Origin: Ignavibacteriota bacterium
Lineage (GTDB): Bacteria; Bacteroidota; Ignavibacteria; Ignavibacteriales; Ignavibacteriaceae
DNA: 64,000 nucleotides
Direction: 5' to 3'
Assembly (NCBI GenBank): GCA_013285405.1
Contig: CP053446.1
Span: forward strand, 3,395,001 to 3,459,000
In this document: positions 1 through 8,721 of the stretch, one piece after another
Position numbering within the stretch: the first letter of the stretch is position 1
Layout of the letters: the number at the start of each line of letters is the position of its first letter
The notes under the pieces: generated by a model
The model's database searches: none
Told to the model about the DNA's origin: nothing
Seen by the model: only the letters and a program-made list of their open reading frames with translations
Made by a program: the position numbers and the translations under genes

Positions 1-1
1 C

Positions 2-445
2 AATATTGAAAAATATGATTATGTAAGTAATCTTCATCCGGCAAGTTACCCTGATGGTAATGATGTGGAGATAATGAGTTTCGATACATTGGAAAACGCA
101 TGGATAAATGCTAAGAAGAATTTCGAACGCGAACATACGACGCCATATATATGGGAAAACCTTGATAATTTTAGAATCGGTAATGTTCTTTGGGAAACAG
201 GAAAAGATTACTCAATGACACATCGATTTACAATTGATTATAAAGAAGATTATGATTTCATTAAAAAAGTTTATGACGAGTTGTATTATGAGAATCCTAA
301 ATTTGGATTGGATGATATACTTAATCTTCTTGAAAGAAAACCAGATATAAAAAAAATTAATCAAATGTATGCAGGTGTAAATTGGTATAGAAATTATATC
401 AATGAATTAAAAACTATTACACCTGAACAAACAAAAAGTATTTAG
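2..445 (+). CDS. SpsF-like cytidylyltransferase (3' part; 5' end outside window)
   Basis: The reading frame is open from the first bases of the window, so the gene begins upstream; only the C-terminal 147 or so residues are present. Family-typical stretches are visible: YVSNLHPASYPDGNDVEI followed by SFDTLENAW and REHTTPYIW, which match the SpsF/COG1861 cytidylyltransferase-like group used to activate acidic sugars with CMP. The protein is presumably cytosolic. It heads a same-strand run with aminotransferase, SDR, HAD phosphatase and NeuB-like genes, which supports a role in making an activated ulosonate or nonulosonate for surface glycans. The nucleotide-binding N-terminus cannot be checked here. 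Confidence 0.8.
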   Translation, partial: NIEKYDYVSNLHPASYPDGNDVEIMSFDTLENAWINAKKNFEREHTTPYIWENLDNFRIGNVLWETGKDYSMTHRFTIDYKEDYDFIKKVYDELYYENPKFGLDDILNLLERKPDIKKINQMYAGVNWYRNYINELKTITPEQTKSI

Positions 446-476
446 AATTTTATTAATCATAATAATGAATTGAATC

Positions 477-1811
477 ATGCCAAATAAAGTTGAGTTCAAT
501 AACGATTATCCTTCAATAAAAAAATCGGATGAATATTTCAAAATCGCAGTTGAATTAATTCCTGCTCAAACACAGACTTTAGCTAAAGGAACCGGGCAAA
601 ATGTCAAAGGCGTTGCGCCAAAATATTTACAGCGCGGAAAAGGCTCACATGTTTGGGATGTTGACGGTAACGAGTACATTGACTATACAATGGGTGTTGG
701 ACCTCTTTCACTCGGTTATGCGTATGATAAAGTTGATATCGCAATCAAAGAACAATTAAAAGATGGTATTACTTTTTCTTTAACTCATCCACTTGAAGTG
801 GAAGTTGCTGAATTAATTCATCAAATAGTCCCAAATGCAGAAGCCATTCGTTATAGTAAGTCGGGAGCAGAAGTAACATCTGCTGCAATTAGAGTTGCAA
901 GAGCATTCACGAAACGAAATAAAATTTTATGCTGCGGATATCACGGCTGGCACGATTGGTATATATCAGTAACCGACCGAAATGCCGGTATTCCACAAGT
1001 CATTCAGGATTTAACATTTACATTTAACTACAATGATATTCAATCCGTAATTGATTCAATTGATGATGATACGGCTGCAGTTATATTAGAACCATTTGTT
1101 TTCGAAGCGCCGAAAGATAATTTCTTACAAAAATTAAGAGACATCTGCACTAATAATGGAACTCTTTTAATATTTGATGAAATGTGGACAGGTTTTAGAA
1201 TTGCACTTGGTGGTGCACAGGAATATTTTGGTGTTAAAGCAGATCTTGCTTGCTTCTCAAAAGCAGTTGCTAATGGAATGCCAATTGGAATTCTCGCCGG
1301 AAAAAAAGATGTGATGAGTGTTCTTGAAAAAGATGTATTCTTTTTCACAACTTTTGGTGGTGAAGCGTTATCATTGGCAGCAGCAAAAGCCACAATTAAT
1401 GAATTGAAAGAAAAAAATGTTCCAGCTTATCTGGCAAAACAAGGCGGAAAGTTGAAAGTTGGTTACAATAAAATTGCCCACGAATTGAATATGCGTTATA
1501 CAAAATGTATTGGCTATGAATGCCGCTCTCTGATTACTTTCGATGCTTCGGCTGGAAATCCACTTGAAATGAAATCATTAGTTCAACAGGAAATGATTAA
1601 ACGAGGAATTCTCTGGGGAGGATTTCACAATATGAGCTTTTCTCACAGCGATGAAGATGTTGATTACACATTAAAAGCATACAAAGATGTTCTGCCGATA
1701 TTAAAAAAAGCTGTTGATGAAAAAAATATTGTCAAATATTTGAAGGGCGAACCGGTTGAACCTGTCTTCAGAAAAATAAGTAACTTTAATACAAAGCCGA
1801 AGAAAAACTAA
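477..1811 (+). CDS. Class-III PLP aminotransferase, glutamate-1-semialdehyde-aminomutase-like
   Basis: The 444-residue protein has the fold-type I class-III aminotransferase layout. It has a SGAEVTSAAIRVARAFT segment near residues 129-145, GYHGWHDW near 154-161, the FDEMWTGFR cofactor-aspartate motif at about 233-241, and the PLP lysine in FSKAVANGMPIG (K262). HemL-like family members outside heme synthesis transfer amino groups to sugar aldehydes or ketones. The context between a cytidylyltransferase and an SDR argues for amination of a sugar precursor rather than for tetrapyrrole synthesis. ATG at 477 follows the previous stop by 31 bases. The substrate is not deducible from sequence. Confidence 0.85.
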   Translation: MPNKVEFNNDYPSIKKSDEYFKIAVELIPAQTQTLAKGTGQNVKGVAPKYLQRGKGSHVWDVDGNEYIDYTMGVGPLSLGYAYDKVDIAIKEQLKDGITFSLTHPLEVEVAELIHQIVPNAEAIRYSKSGAEVTSAAIRVARAFTKRNKILCCGYHGWHDWYISVTDRNAGIPQVIQDLTFTFNYNDIQSVIDSIDDDTAAVILEPFVFEAPKDNFLQKLRDICTNNGTLLIFDEMWTGFRIALGGAQEYFGVKADLACFSKAVANGMPIGILAGKKDVMSVLEKDVFFFTTFGGEALSLAAAKATINELKEKNVPAYLAKQGGKLKVGYNKIAHELNMRYTKCIGYECRSLITFDASAGNPLEMKSLVQQEMIKRGILWGGFHNMSFSHSDEDVDYTLKAYKDVLPILKKAVDEKNIVKYLKGEPVEPVFRKISNFNTKPKKN

Positions 1812-1812
1812 A

Positions 1813-2637
1813 GTGTCAGTTGAAAATAAAATTTCTGAATTATTCTCACTCAAAAATAAAGTTGCAGTTGTAACTGGTGCAATTGGATTACTGGGAAAGA
1901 ATCATTGTCATGCACTTGCTGAAGCCAGTGCTCATGTTATAGTTGCAGATTTGGATAAAAATGAATGTGAAAAATTTGCTTCTTCCCTTTCGGGAAATGC
2001 TTCTGGATTTGAAGTCGATATTACGAATAAAAAATCTATAATTGATTTGAAGGAAAAAATTATAAACAAATTTGGAAAGATCGATATACTTGTGAACAAT
2101 GCAGCTATCAATGATAAATTTAACGATCCTGTATCTGCAATCGAAGAATCAAAATTTGAAAATTATCCTGTTGAGATGTTCAGAAAATCTCTTGATGTAA
2201 ATGTAACCGGAATGTTTCTTTGTTCGCAGGTTATTGGAGCTGAAATGGCAAATAAAAGTTATGGAAGCATTATTAATATCGCATCAACTTATGGTATTGT
2301 TGCACCTGATCAATCTATTTACAAAAATGAAAAAGGTGAACAAACTTTTTATAAATCAGCAGCATATCCCGTTACGAAAGGTGCAGTTATTTCTTTCACA
2401 AGATTCCTTGCAGCTTACTGGGGAAATAAAGGCGTGCGTGTAAATACTTTATCACCGGGTGGTGTAAAAGATAATCAGGAAGAATTTTTTGTGAATAACT
2501 ATTCAGCGAAAACACCACTTGGGCGAATGGCTCATCCAAATGATTATAAAGGAGCCTTAATCTTTCTTGCAAGTGACGCTTCAAGTTATATGACTGGCGC
2601 AAATCTTATTGTTGATGGAGGTTGGACAGCATGGTAA
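1813..2637 (+). CDS. SDR-family NAD(P)-dependent oxidoreductase
   Basis: A 274-residue classical short-chain dehydrogenase with a GTG start one base after the aminotransferase stop, so it is probably translationally coupled. The cofactor motif TGAIGLLG is at residues 21-28, NNAA at 95-98, the catalytic serine near 158 and the YPVTK catalytic motif at 185-189. The C-terminus DGGWTAW is typical of the family. It likely oxidises or reduces a sugar intermediate of this operon. Its last codons lie inside a 29-bp sequence that recurs twice downstream; the third copy would end the SDR with TGA overlapping the next gene's ATG, suggesting the original junction was overlapping. Confidence 0.88.
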   Translation: MSVENKISELFSLKNKVAVVTGAIGLLGKNHCHALAEASAHVIVADLDKNECEKFASSLSGNASGFEVDITNKKSIIDLKEKIINKFGKIDILVNNAAINDKFNDPVSAIEESKFENYPVEMFRKSLDVNVTGMFLCSQVIGAEMANKSYGSIINIASTYGIVAPDQSIYKNEKGEQTFYKSAAYPVTKGAVISFTRFLAAYWGNKGVRVNTLSPGGVKDNQEEFFVNNYSAKTPLGRMAHPNDYKGALIFLASDASSYMTGANLIVDGGWTAW

Positions 2638-2910
2638 TTGTTCTTTACCCTGAACTAGTTTCAGGGTCTTTATTGAATTACCATTTTAATAATTTGACTA
2701 TTAGATGTTGAAACGAGTTCAACATAAATTATTTTGATGGAGGTTGGACAGCATGGTAATTGCAGTTTGTCATTCCGAATCTGCCTTGCTGTCAAGCAGG
2801 CTTGTTTCGGAATCTATTTCTAAAAATTTAAAGATGCTGAAACAAGCCTGCCTACCGCAGGCAGGTTCAGCATAAATTCTGTTGATGGAGGTTGGACAGC
2901 ATGGTGATTG
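2612..2910 (+). repeat. Three 29-bp direct repeats (SDR end / HAD start) separated by two palindromic elements
   Basis: Direct copies lie at 2612-2640, 2734-2762 and 2882-2910, differing only by one A/G. Each carries the SDR C-terminal codons plus a GGAGG and an ATG. Between copies 1 and 2 sits an element with two palindromes, ACCCTGAACTAGTTTCAGGG (from 2647) and ATGTTGAAACGAGTTCAACA (from 2705). Between copies 2 and 3 sits a related element with a TTCCGAA..TTCGGAA palindrome and an ATGCTGAA..TTCAGCAT palindrome that holds a nested GC-rich palindrome. The layout looks like two insertions, each duplicating the target. Confidence 0.85.
2887..2891 (+). promoter_or_regulatory. Shine-Dalgarno GGAGG deciding the HAD phosphatase start
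   Basis: GGAGG lies nine bases before ATG 2901 and is part of the third 29-bp direct repeat. It supports ATG 2901 rather than the in-frame TTG at 2892 as the start. The same GGAGG-N9-ATG occurs in the other two copies. Confidence 0.65.
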
Positions 2911-3428
2911 ATAATCAATTAATGAAAAAAAATATCCACCTGAAAGAAAAGCTTGAAAAAATAAAATTAGTATTAACCGATAACGATGGTGTATTAACAG
3001 ATACCGGAGTATATTATTCAGCAAAAGGTGAAGAGTTGAAAAGGTTTTCTATTCGTGATGGAATGGGAATTGAACGACTTAGAAAATATGCAAATGTTGA
3101 GACCATTATCATCACTGGTGAGGAATCTGGCTCTGTTAGAGCAAGAGCAGAAAAACTTAAGATGAAAGAGTACTACCTTGGCGTGAAGAAAAAAGAGGAA
3201 GTCCTGTTAGAAATATTAAAGAAACATAATCTGACAGTGGATGAGATAGCATTCGTTGGTGACGATTCAAATGATGTCGAAATCATGAAGCTCGTTGGTT
3301 TCAAAGCTACACCATCCGATGGTATGAACTTCATAAAAGAAATCGCTGATTATATTTGTGAAAATAAAGGTGGCAATGGTGCTTTCAGAGAAGTAGCTGA
3401 ACTTATTATATCATCTAAATCAAAATAA
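2901..3428 (+). CDS. KdsC-like HAD phosphatase (ulosonate 8-/9-phosphate phosphatase type)
   Basis: About 175 residues, the usual size for KdsC-type C0 HAD phosphatases, which lack a cap and work as tetramers. Motif I, LTDNDGVLTD, has the two nucleophile-region aspartates near residues 27 and 29; ITGEESG is motif II and FVGDDSNDVEIM is motif IV. The family removes phosphate from Kdo-8-P or sialic-acid-9-P-type intermediates. This step would precede CMP activation by the cytidylyltransferase at the head of the operon. I chose ATG 2901 because GGAGG precedes it by nine bases. The upstream spacer is full of inserted palindromes. Confidence 0.85.
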   Translation: MVIDNQLMKKNIHLKEKLEKIKLVLTDNDGVLTDTGVYYSAKGEELKRFSIRDGMGIERLRKYANVETIIITGEESGSVRARAEKLKMKEYYLGVKKKEEVLLEILKKHNLTVDEIAFVGDDSNDVEIMKLVGFKATPSDGMNFIKEIADYICENKGGNGAFREVAELIISSKSK

Positions 3429-3459
3429 TTTTTTATTCTGTTTTGAAAGAATATATTTT

Positions 3460-4332
3460 ATGCGATCAATAAATACCAGCAAAATAAAAATTGGTGATGG
3501 TCATCCGGTTTTTATTGTAGCAGAAATCGGAATTAACCACAATGGTTCATTAGACATTGCAAAAAAATTAATAGAAGGCGCAAAATCCGCTGGATGTGAC
3601 GCTGTGAAATTTCAAAAAAGAACTCCTGAAATCTGCGTACCGAAAGATCAGTGGAATATTGAAAGAGACACACCATGGGGAAGAATGACATACATTGATT
3701 ACAGACATAAAGTTGAATTTAATAAAGATCATTATTCTGTAATTGATAAATATTGTAATGAAAATAATATCATCTGGTTTGCATCCTGCTGGGACGAATC
3801 AGCAGTAGATTTTATTGAACAATTTGATGTCCCGATTCATAAAACGGCGTCAGCTTCACTTACTGATACAAACCTTCTGATGAAACATAAAAACATTAAT
3901 AAACCAACGATCGTTTCTTCAGGTATGTCAACTATTGAAGAAATTGAGGCTGCTGAAAAAATATTTGAGAAGAAGAATCTACTGATAGCACATTCAACCT
4001 CATCTTATCCTTGCCGGAATGAGGAGCTGAATTTAAAGATGATCACTACTTTAAGAAATAAGTATCCTGAAATACCTATTGGTTATTCCGGTCACGAAAC
4101 AGGATTAGCACCAACCTGGGCTGCTGTTTCACTTGGGGCAAACTTCGTTGAGCGACATATCACACTTGATAGAGCGATGTGGGGCAGCGATCAGGCTGCG
4201 TCGGTTGAAATTGAAGGATTTCATCGTCTTGTAAGAAACATTCGCGATATCGAAATTGCTTTGGGTGATGGTGTTAAAAGAGTTTACCCGAGTGAAATGA
4301 ACGCAAGAGAAAAATTAAGAAGAATTAAATGA
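3460..4332 (+). CDS. NeuB-family sialic-acid/ulosonate synthase lacking the SAF domain
   Basis: The 290-residue protein matches the TIM-barrel condensing domain of N-acetylneuraminate synthases: FIVAEIGINHNGSLDIAKKL near the start, CDAVKFQKR, FASCWDESAVDF, KTASASLTD, SSGMST, GYSGHETG and ERHITLDRAMWGSDQAASVE. These enzymes condense phosphoenolpyruvate with an aldose (or aldose phosphate). Typical NeuB proteins have about 340-350 residues with a C-terminal antifreeze-like SAF domain. This one stops right after the barrel, so that domain is missing. It may accept a different sugar; its neighbours supply the phosphatase, aminotransferase and CMP-transfer steps. Confidence 0.85.
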   Translation: MRSINTSKIKIGDGHPVFIVAEIGINHNGSLDIAKKLIEGAKSAGCDAVKFQKRTPEICVPKDQWNIERDTPWGRMTYIDYRHKVEFNKDHYSVIDKYCNENNIIWFASCWDESAVDFIEQFDVPIHKTASASLTDTNLLMKHKNINKPTIVSSGMSTIEEIEAAEKIFEKKNLLIAHSTSSYPCRNEELNLKMITTLRNKYPEIPIGYSGHETGLAPTWAAVSLGANFVERHITLDRAMWGSDQAASVEIEGFHRLVRNIRDIEIALGDGVKRVYPSEMNAREKLRRIK

Positions 4333-4348
4333 ATTCAGCTGGATAGAT

Positions 4349-5206
4349 ATGGCAGGTGTTTTTGCAGATATAACTCATTGGATTCAAAACTACTTTACAA
4401 ATATGTCCGATGCAGAACTATATTCAACTTTTATAATTATTGGAGCAGCAATAATTTTTATCATCGCTGAAAGAATTTGGCCATATACAAAAGGTCAGAA
4501 AGTTCTGCGTGAAGGATTCTTTGATGATCTTGCTCTTTATACAATTGCGCAGAGTTACCTACTCGGTATTTTAATTTTCACTTATGTTATAAATTTTATT
4601 GATTCTTCTACTGGGCTTTCCAGATTACAATTATTCAGAGAAGTTCCAATCTGGTTTCAATTGATTTTCTTTTTAGTTACTCACGATCTTTACATTTACT
4701 GGATGCATCGCTGGCAGCATAAGAATAAATATTTATGGCGGATTCATGAAGCACATCATTCACCTAAAAAAGTTGACTGGCTTTCTGGATCTCGTTCGCA
4801 CGCATTGGAGATTTTGATTAATCAGACAATAGAATTTCTACCCATCGTTTTGCTTGGTTCTCCTCCTGAGGTGATTGCATACAAAGGAGTGTTAAGTGCC
4901 GTTTGGGGAATGTATATTCATTCAAATTTGAATATGCACACAGGCAAACTGCAGAAGATTATTAACGGACCAGAAATGCATCGCTGGCATCATTCAACCG
5001 GTAAAGGAAGAAACAGAAACTTTGCCACAAAGCTTGCAATCTGGGATTGGATATTCGGAACTGCTTTTCTCCCCGAGACAAAACCGGATGAGTATGGTCT
5101 TAAAACTTTCTTTCCGAAGCACTATCTAATACAAACATTATTCGCATTCCGGACTTTCAAGAAGACAGGAAAAAATCAGCAGGCAGAAACCGAAAGCATT
5201 GTGTAA
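4349..5206 (+). CDS. Fatty acid hydroxylase / sterol desaturase superfamily membrane protein
   Basis: A 285-residue integral membrane protein with four or so hydrophobic segments and the histidine boxes of the di-iron hydroxylase superfamily: HDLYIYWMHRWQH, HEAHHSP and EMHRWHHS. Such enzymes hydroxylate or desaturate lipids or carotenoids in the cytoplasmic membrane. It begins 16 bases after the synthase and is the last gene of the run, so it is probably co-transcribed. A lipid-modifying enzyme at the end of a sugar operon suggests modification of a glycolipid or of its lipid carrier, but that is inference from context only. Confidence 0.8.
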   Translation: MAGVFADITHWIQNYFTNMSDAELYSTFIIIGAAIIFIIAERIWPYTKGQKVLREGFFDDLALYTIAQSYLLGILIFTYVINFIDSSTGLSRLQLFREVPIWFQLIFFLVTHDLYIYWMHRWQHKNKYLWRIHEAHHSPKKVDWLSGSRSHALEILINQTIEFLPIVLLGSPPEVIAYKGVLSAVWGMYIHSNLNMHTGKLQKIINGPEMHRWHHSTGKGRNRNFATKLAIWDWIFGTAFLPETKPDEYGLKTFFPKHYLIQTLFAFRTFKKTGKNQQAETESIV

Positions 5207-5267
5207 TTCATATTAAGAAAAAATATTAATAGATTATTCAAGGATTTATAAATCAACAGAAGAATCT

Positions 5268-5967
5268 TTATGCTTCGTTTTCATTTTTATCTTCGTTGAA
5301 AAGATATTTTTGGTGTTTATGTTTTACGAAATGGGCTTCAACAATAAAGAAAACATCCTCTGCAATATTTGTACAGTGATCACCCAATCTTTCTAATTGT
5401 CTTGACATAAAAAAGCAGTACGACTCCGCTTTCAATATTGTTCTTGTCTTGTTTCATTATCTCGACAAGAATTTTATGGTTATCCATATTTAATTTATCA
5501 AGTGCATCATCCAATTCAATTACTGATTTAGCAAGTACTTCATTTCCCTGAATATATGAATCTATTGCATCATTAAGCATCTGTTTTGAAATTTTAAACA
5601 TTTCATCAAGTTTTGTTTGATTAAAAAACATAGGTTTTTGTTTAATCATCGTCATGTATTCAGCGATGTTAACAGCAATATCACCAATTCTTTCAAGGTT
5701 ATTATTGATTGTGAGAGAAGACATTATAAATCTCAAATCGAATGCGACCGGTTGTGTAAGTGCAAATATTTTCTGACATATTTTATCTATTTTATTATCA
5801 TATTTATCAACCTTACTATCTTTTTCAATTACCAGCATTGATAATTCAAGATTTTCATCTTCCACTGATTTAATAGCAGATTGTACCTGCTCATCGACAA
5901 GGCTGCACATTTTTATCACTCTCGATTTCAATTTTTCAATATGCTCGTCTAATAATCGCTCCATCAT
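5268..5967 (-). CDS. phoU: PhoU phosphate-uptake regulator, interrupted by a 1-nt frameshift
   Basis: The main frame (5380-5967) encodes two-helix-bundle PhoU sequence up to a point where it ends abruptly with KTIRKIG. Removing one base from the A6 run at 5409-5414 (T6 on the coding strand) restores the conserved continuation FMSRQLERLGDHCTNIAEDV to a stop at 5268-5270, about 232 residues in all and the normal family length. PhoU damps PstSCAB activity and signalling through the PhoR-type kinase. It is the last gene of the pst operon, 25 bases after pstB. The extra base may be a real mutation, phase variation or a homopolymer sequencing error. Confidence 0.85.
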
Positions 5968-5992
5968 TTCTCCTAATTATTAGTTTAAAAAA

Positions 5993-6751
5993 TTACCCGA
6001 ATCTGCCTGTAACATAATCCTCAGTTTGTTTTCTTGAAGGATTTGTAAATATTTTTGTTGTTCGGTCATACTCAATTAACTCACCAAGGTAAAAGAATGC
6101 AGTTTGATCACTTACTCTTGCAGCTTGCTGCATATTGTGAGTGACAATTACAATTGTGTATTGTTTCTTCAAATCATGGATCAGTTCTTCAATTTTAGCT
6201 GTGGAAATCGGGTCTAATGCACTTGCAGGTTCATCCATCAGAATAATTTCAGGTTCAACTGCGAGTGCGCGGGCAATACAAAGTCTCTGCTGCTGTCCGC
6301 CTGATAAACTCAATGCATTTTCATTTAATCTATCCTTAACTTCATTCCAGATAGCAGCCTGGTTCAATGTTCGTTCAACAATTTCATTTAGTATTTTTTT
6401 ATCTTTTATACCGTTTATCCGTGGACCGTAAACAATATTCTCATAGATAGTTTTTGGAAACAGGTTTGATTTCTGAAATACCATTCCAACATTTTTTCTC
6501 AGATTAACTATATCTAATGACTTATCATAAATATTTACACCATCAATGAAAACTTTACCATCAATTTTAACATTATCAATAAGATCATTCATTCTATTTA
6601 TCACCCGAAGAAAAGTAGATTTGCCGCAGCCGGACGGTCCAATGAATGCAGTGACCCGTTTTGCAGGGATATTAATCGAAATATTTTTAAGAGCCTGCTT
6701 CATACCGTAGAACAAGTTTAAATCTTTAGCAATTATTTTAATTTCTTTCAT
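5993..6751 (-). CDS. pstB: Phosphate ABC transporter ATP-binding protein PstB
   Basis: The 252-residue ATPase has Walker [10 protein letters not shown] (38-46), the ABC signature LSGGQQQR (149-156) and Walker B IILMDEP with ASALD following. The length and the [17 protein letters not shown] stretch are characteristic of PstB. It energises high-affinity phosphate import through PstA/PstC at the inner membrane. It is transcribed with pstA (11 bases upstream) and phoU. Nothing odd is seen. Confidence 0.97.
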   Translation of the reverse strand: MKEIKIIAKDLNLFYGMKQALKNISINIPAKRVTAFIGPSGCGKSTFLRVINRMNDLIDNVKIDGKVFIDGVNIYDKSLDIVNLRKNVGMVFQKSNLFPKTIYENIVYGPRINGIKDKKILNEIVERTLNQAAIWNEVKDRLNENALSLSGGQQQRLCIARALAVEPEIILMDEPASALDPISTAKIEELIHDLKKQYTIVIVTHNMQQAARVSDQTAFFYLGELIEYDRTTKIFTNPSRKQTEDYVTGRFG

Positions 6752-6762
6752 AAACTTTAAGA

Positions 6763-7710
6763 TTATAATCTTCCCAATAGTTTCCTGAATCGGTATCTGA
6801 AAATTATTGCTGTGATGTTTAATAAAAATGTAAGCACAATTAATACTAATGCCGAACCGTATTGAATCGGTAAAGTTTTGGTCGGATTCGACGATTGAGT
6901 AGCCATTATAAAAATGTGATAAGCCAGATACATGAATTGTTCAGCAGGATTTATCATTGGTATGCAGTATTCACCAATACAAATATCAGCAACCGGCAAA
7001 TTTGGTAAGAAGAATGCAGCCCCAAGAAACAAAATTGGAGCTGTTTCACCTGCGCCACGACTAATAGCTAAAATGGTTCCTGTTAATATTCCAGGTCTCG
7101 CTTGCGGTATTACTACATTTTTAATTGTCTGCCACTTAGTTGCACCTAAACCATAAGAAGCGTCTCTATGTGATTTTGGAACTGAGTTGAGTGCTTCAAG
7201 AGTAGAAACGATTACAATCGGTAAAACAAGAACAGCTAAAGTTGCTGAAGCCCAGAGTAATGCCGGTTGTCCGAAGAGTAATCCTGTTTGTAATACACTA
7301 TCAAGGTTTTTTCCTATGAACAGAATAAAAAATCCCAACCCGAATAATCCAAAAACTATTGAAGGAACTCCTGCAAGATTATTAATTGATGTTCTGATTA
7401 ATCTTGTGAAAAGCGAATCCTTTGCGTATTCATTTAGATAGATTGCTGAACATACACCTAATGGAACTGCAAAAAGAACCATCAATAATGTCACTGCGAT
7501 TGTTCCAAAAATAGCCGGACCAATCCCGCCTTCTGTCATATTATTTGTAGGCTCATCTATCAGAAAATTTAAAGAGATGACACCAATACCTTCGACAAAA
7601 ATTTTACCAAGAAGCAGTATAAGTAAAATGACAAGTGCGTAGAATGTGAACCTGACAAGACCAAGAGATATAAAGCCAGCTAAATCTATTTTTCGTTTTT
7701 TAAGCTCCAT
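6763..7710 (-). CDS. pstA: Phosphate ABC transporter permease PstA
   Basis: A 315-residue permease with about six membrane segments and the binding-protein-dependent transport signature [20 protein letters not shown] facing the ATPase. The run [19 protein letters not shown] is characteristic of PstA. It forms the channel with PstC in the inner membrane. The gene lies 11 bases after pstC and 11 before pstB. Confidence 0.96.
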   Translation of the reverse strand: MELKKRKIDLAGFISLGLVRFTFYALVILLILLLGKIFVEGIGVISLNFLIDEPTNNMTEGGIGPAIFGTIAVTLLMVLFAVPLGVCSAIYLNEYAKDSLFTRLIRTSINNLAGVPSIVFGLFGLGFFILFIGKNLDSVLQTGLLFGQPALLWASATLAVLVLPIVIVSTLEALNSVPKSHRDASYGLGATKWQTIKNVVIPQARPGILTGTILAISRGAGETAPILFLGAAFFLPNLPVADICIGEYCIPMINPAEQFMYLAYHIFIMATQSSNPTKTLPIQYGSALVLIVLTFLLNITAIIFRYRFRKLLGRL

Positions 7711-7721
7711 AATAAACCGGA

Positions 7722-8699
7722 TTAAAAAGTATTCTTCTTTCTCATTTTATTGATGATAATCTCAGCTATCAGGTTGAGAATGAACGTAATAGTAAATAAA
7801 ACAATTCCAATAAAGAATAAGGAATAATAATGATCAGAACCCTGGGACACTTCACCCATTTCTGCAGCGATCGTTGCAGTCATAGTTCTCACACTTAAAA
7901 AAATATTTGCAGTTACATTTGCAGCATTACCAGCACACATTAGTACGATCATAGTTTCACCGATTGCTCTTCCAAATCCAAGAAGAATGCTTGCTGAAAT
8001 TCCGCTGAATGCTGCAGGGAGAATAACTTTGCTTATTGTTTGCCATTTGGTTGCGCCTAATCCATAAGAAGCCATTCTCAATTCATTTGGTATTGAATGA
8101 AGTGCGTCTTCCGTTAAAGATGCAATTATTGGTATGATTACAAATGACAAACCTATTGCTGCGACAAAAGCATTTAGCCGGTTTGCAGGATTTAAAAGAT
8201 CATTAAAAAAACTTGCGCCGACAACAAGCATAATAAACCCGAGAACAACGGTGGGAATTCCTGCAAACAATTCAATCATCGGTTTCAGAAATTCTTTGAA
8301 CTTCGGATTAGCAACTTCTGAAAGATAAATTCCGGCACCAACTCCAAGTAAAGTTGAAATAATCGTTGCAGGAAAAGCAGTAAGAAAAGTTCCAATCAAC
8401 ATTGGAATCAGCGAATATCTTGGTTCTTCAGAAGTGGGATACCATTGTAATACTCTTTCAATGTTTCCGTGGGCATCGGTTCTGTCAAGATAAAGAAAGT
8501 CCAATAAACCGATATGGTCTAAAGCTTTAAATCCTTCTTTGAAGAGAAAAACAAAAATCAAAATGATAAAGATTAAAGCCATAGTACCGTTTACAGCAAA
8601 AAAGAATCGTATCAGTGATTCCTTTAATCGAGTGTTACCCGCGATCTTTTTACCGTATTTTGAGTTTATTGCTTTATCGAAAAAATCTTTTTCTTCCAT
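7722..8699 (-). CDS. pstC: Phosphate ABC transporter permease PstC
   Basis: A 325-residue permease with an N-terminal cytoplasmic stretch, about six membrane segments and the EAA-type loop [38 protein letters not shown] is the PstC-characteristic segment. A periplasmic insertion with TDAHGNIERVLQWYPTSEEP follows the first membrane helix. It partners PstA. It sits 22 bases downstream of the porin gene in the pst operon. Confidence 0.96.
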   Translation of the reverse strand: MEEKDFFDKAINSKYGKKIAGNTRLKESLIRFFFAVNGTMALIFIILIFVFLFKEGFKALDHIGLLDFLYLDRTDAHGNIERVLQWYPTSEEPRYSLIPMLIGTFLTAFPATIISTLLGVGAGIYLSEVANPKFKEFLKPMIELFAGIPTVVLGFIMLVVGASFFNDLLNPANRLNAFVAAIGLSFVIIPIIASLTEDALHSIPNELRMASYGLGATKWQTISKVILPAAFSGISASILLGFGRAIGETMIVLMCAGNAANVTANIFLSVRTMTATIAAEMGEVSQGSDHYYSLFFIGIVLFTITFILNLIAEIIINKMRKKNTF

Positions 8700-8721
8700 T
8701 TAACTTAAAGTCTGGTCGTGG

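Noticed and set aside
1040-1393. 117-residue antisense frame inside the aminotransferase
   Set aside because: Shadow of a conserved gene on the other strand; no protein-like motifs.
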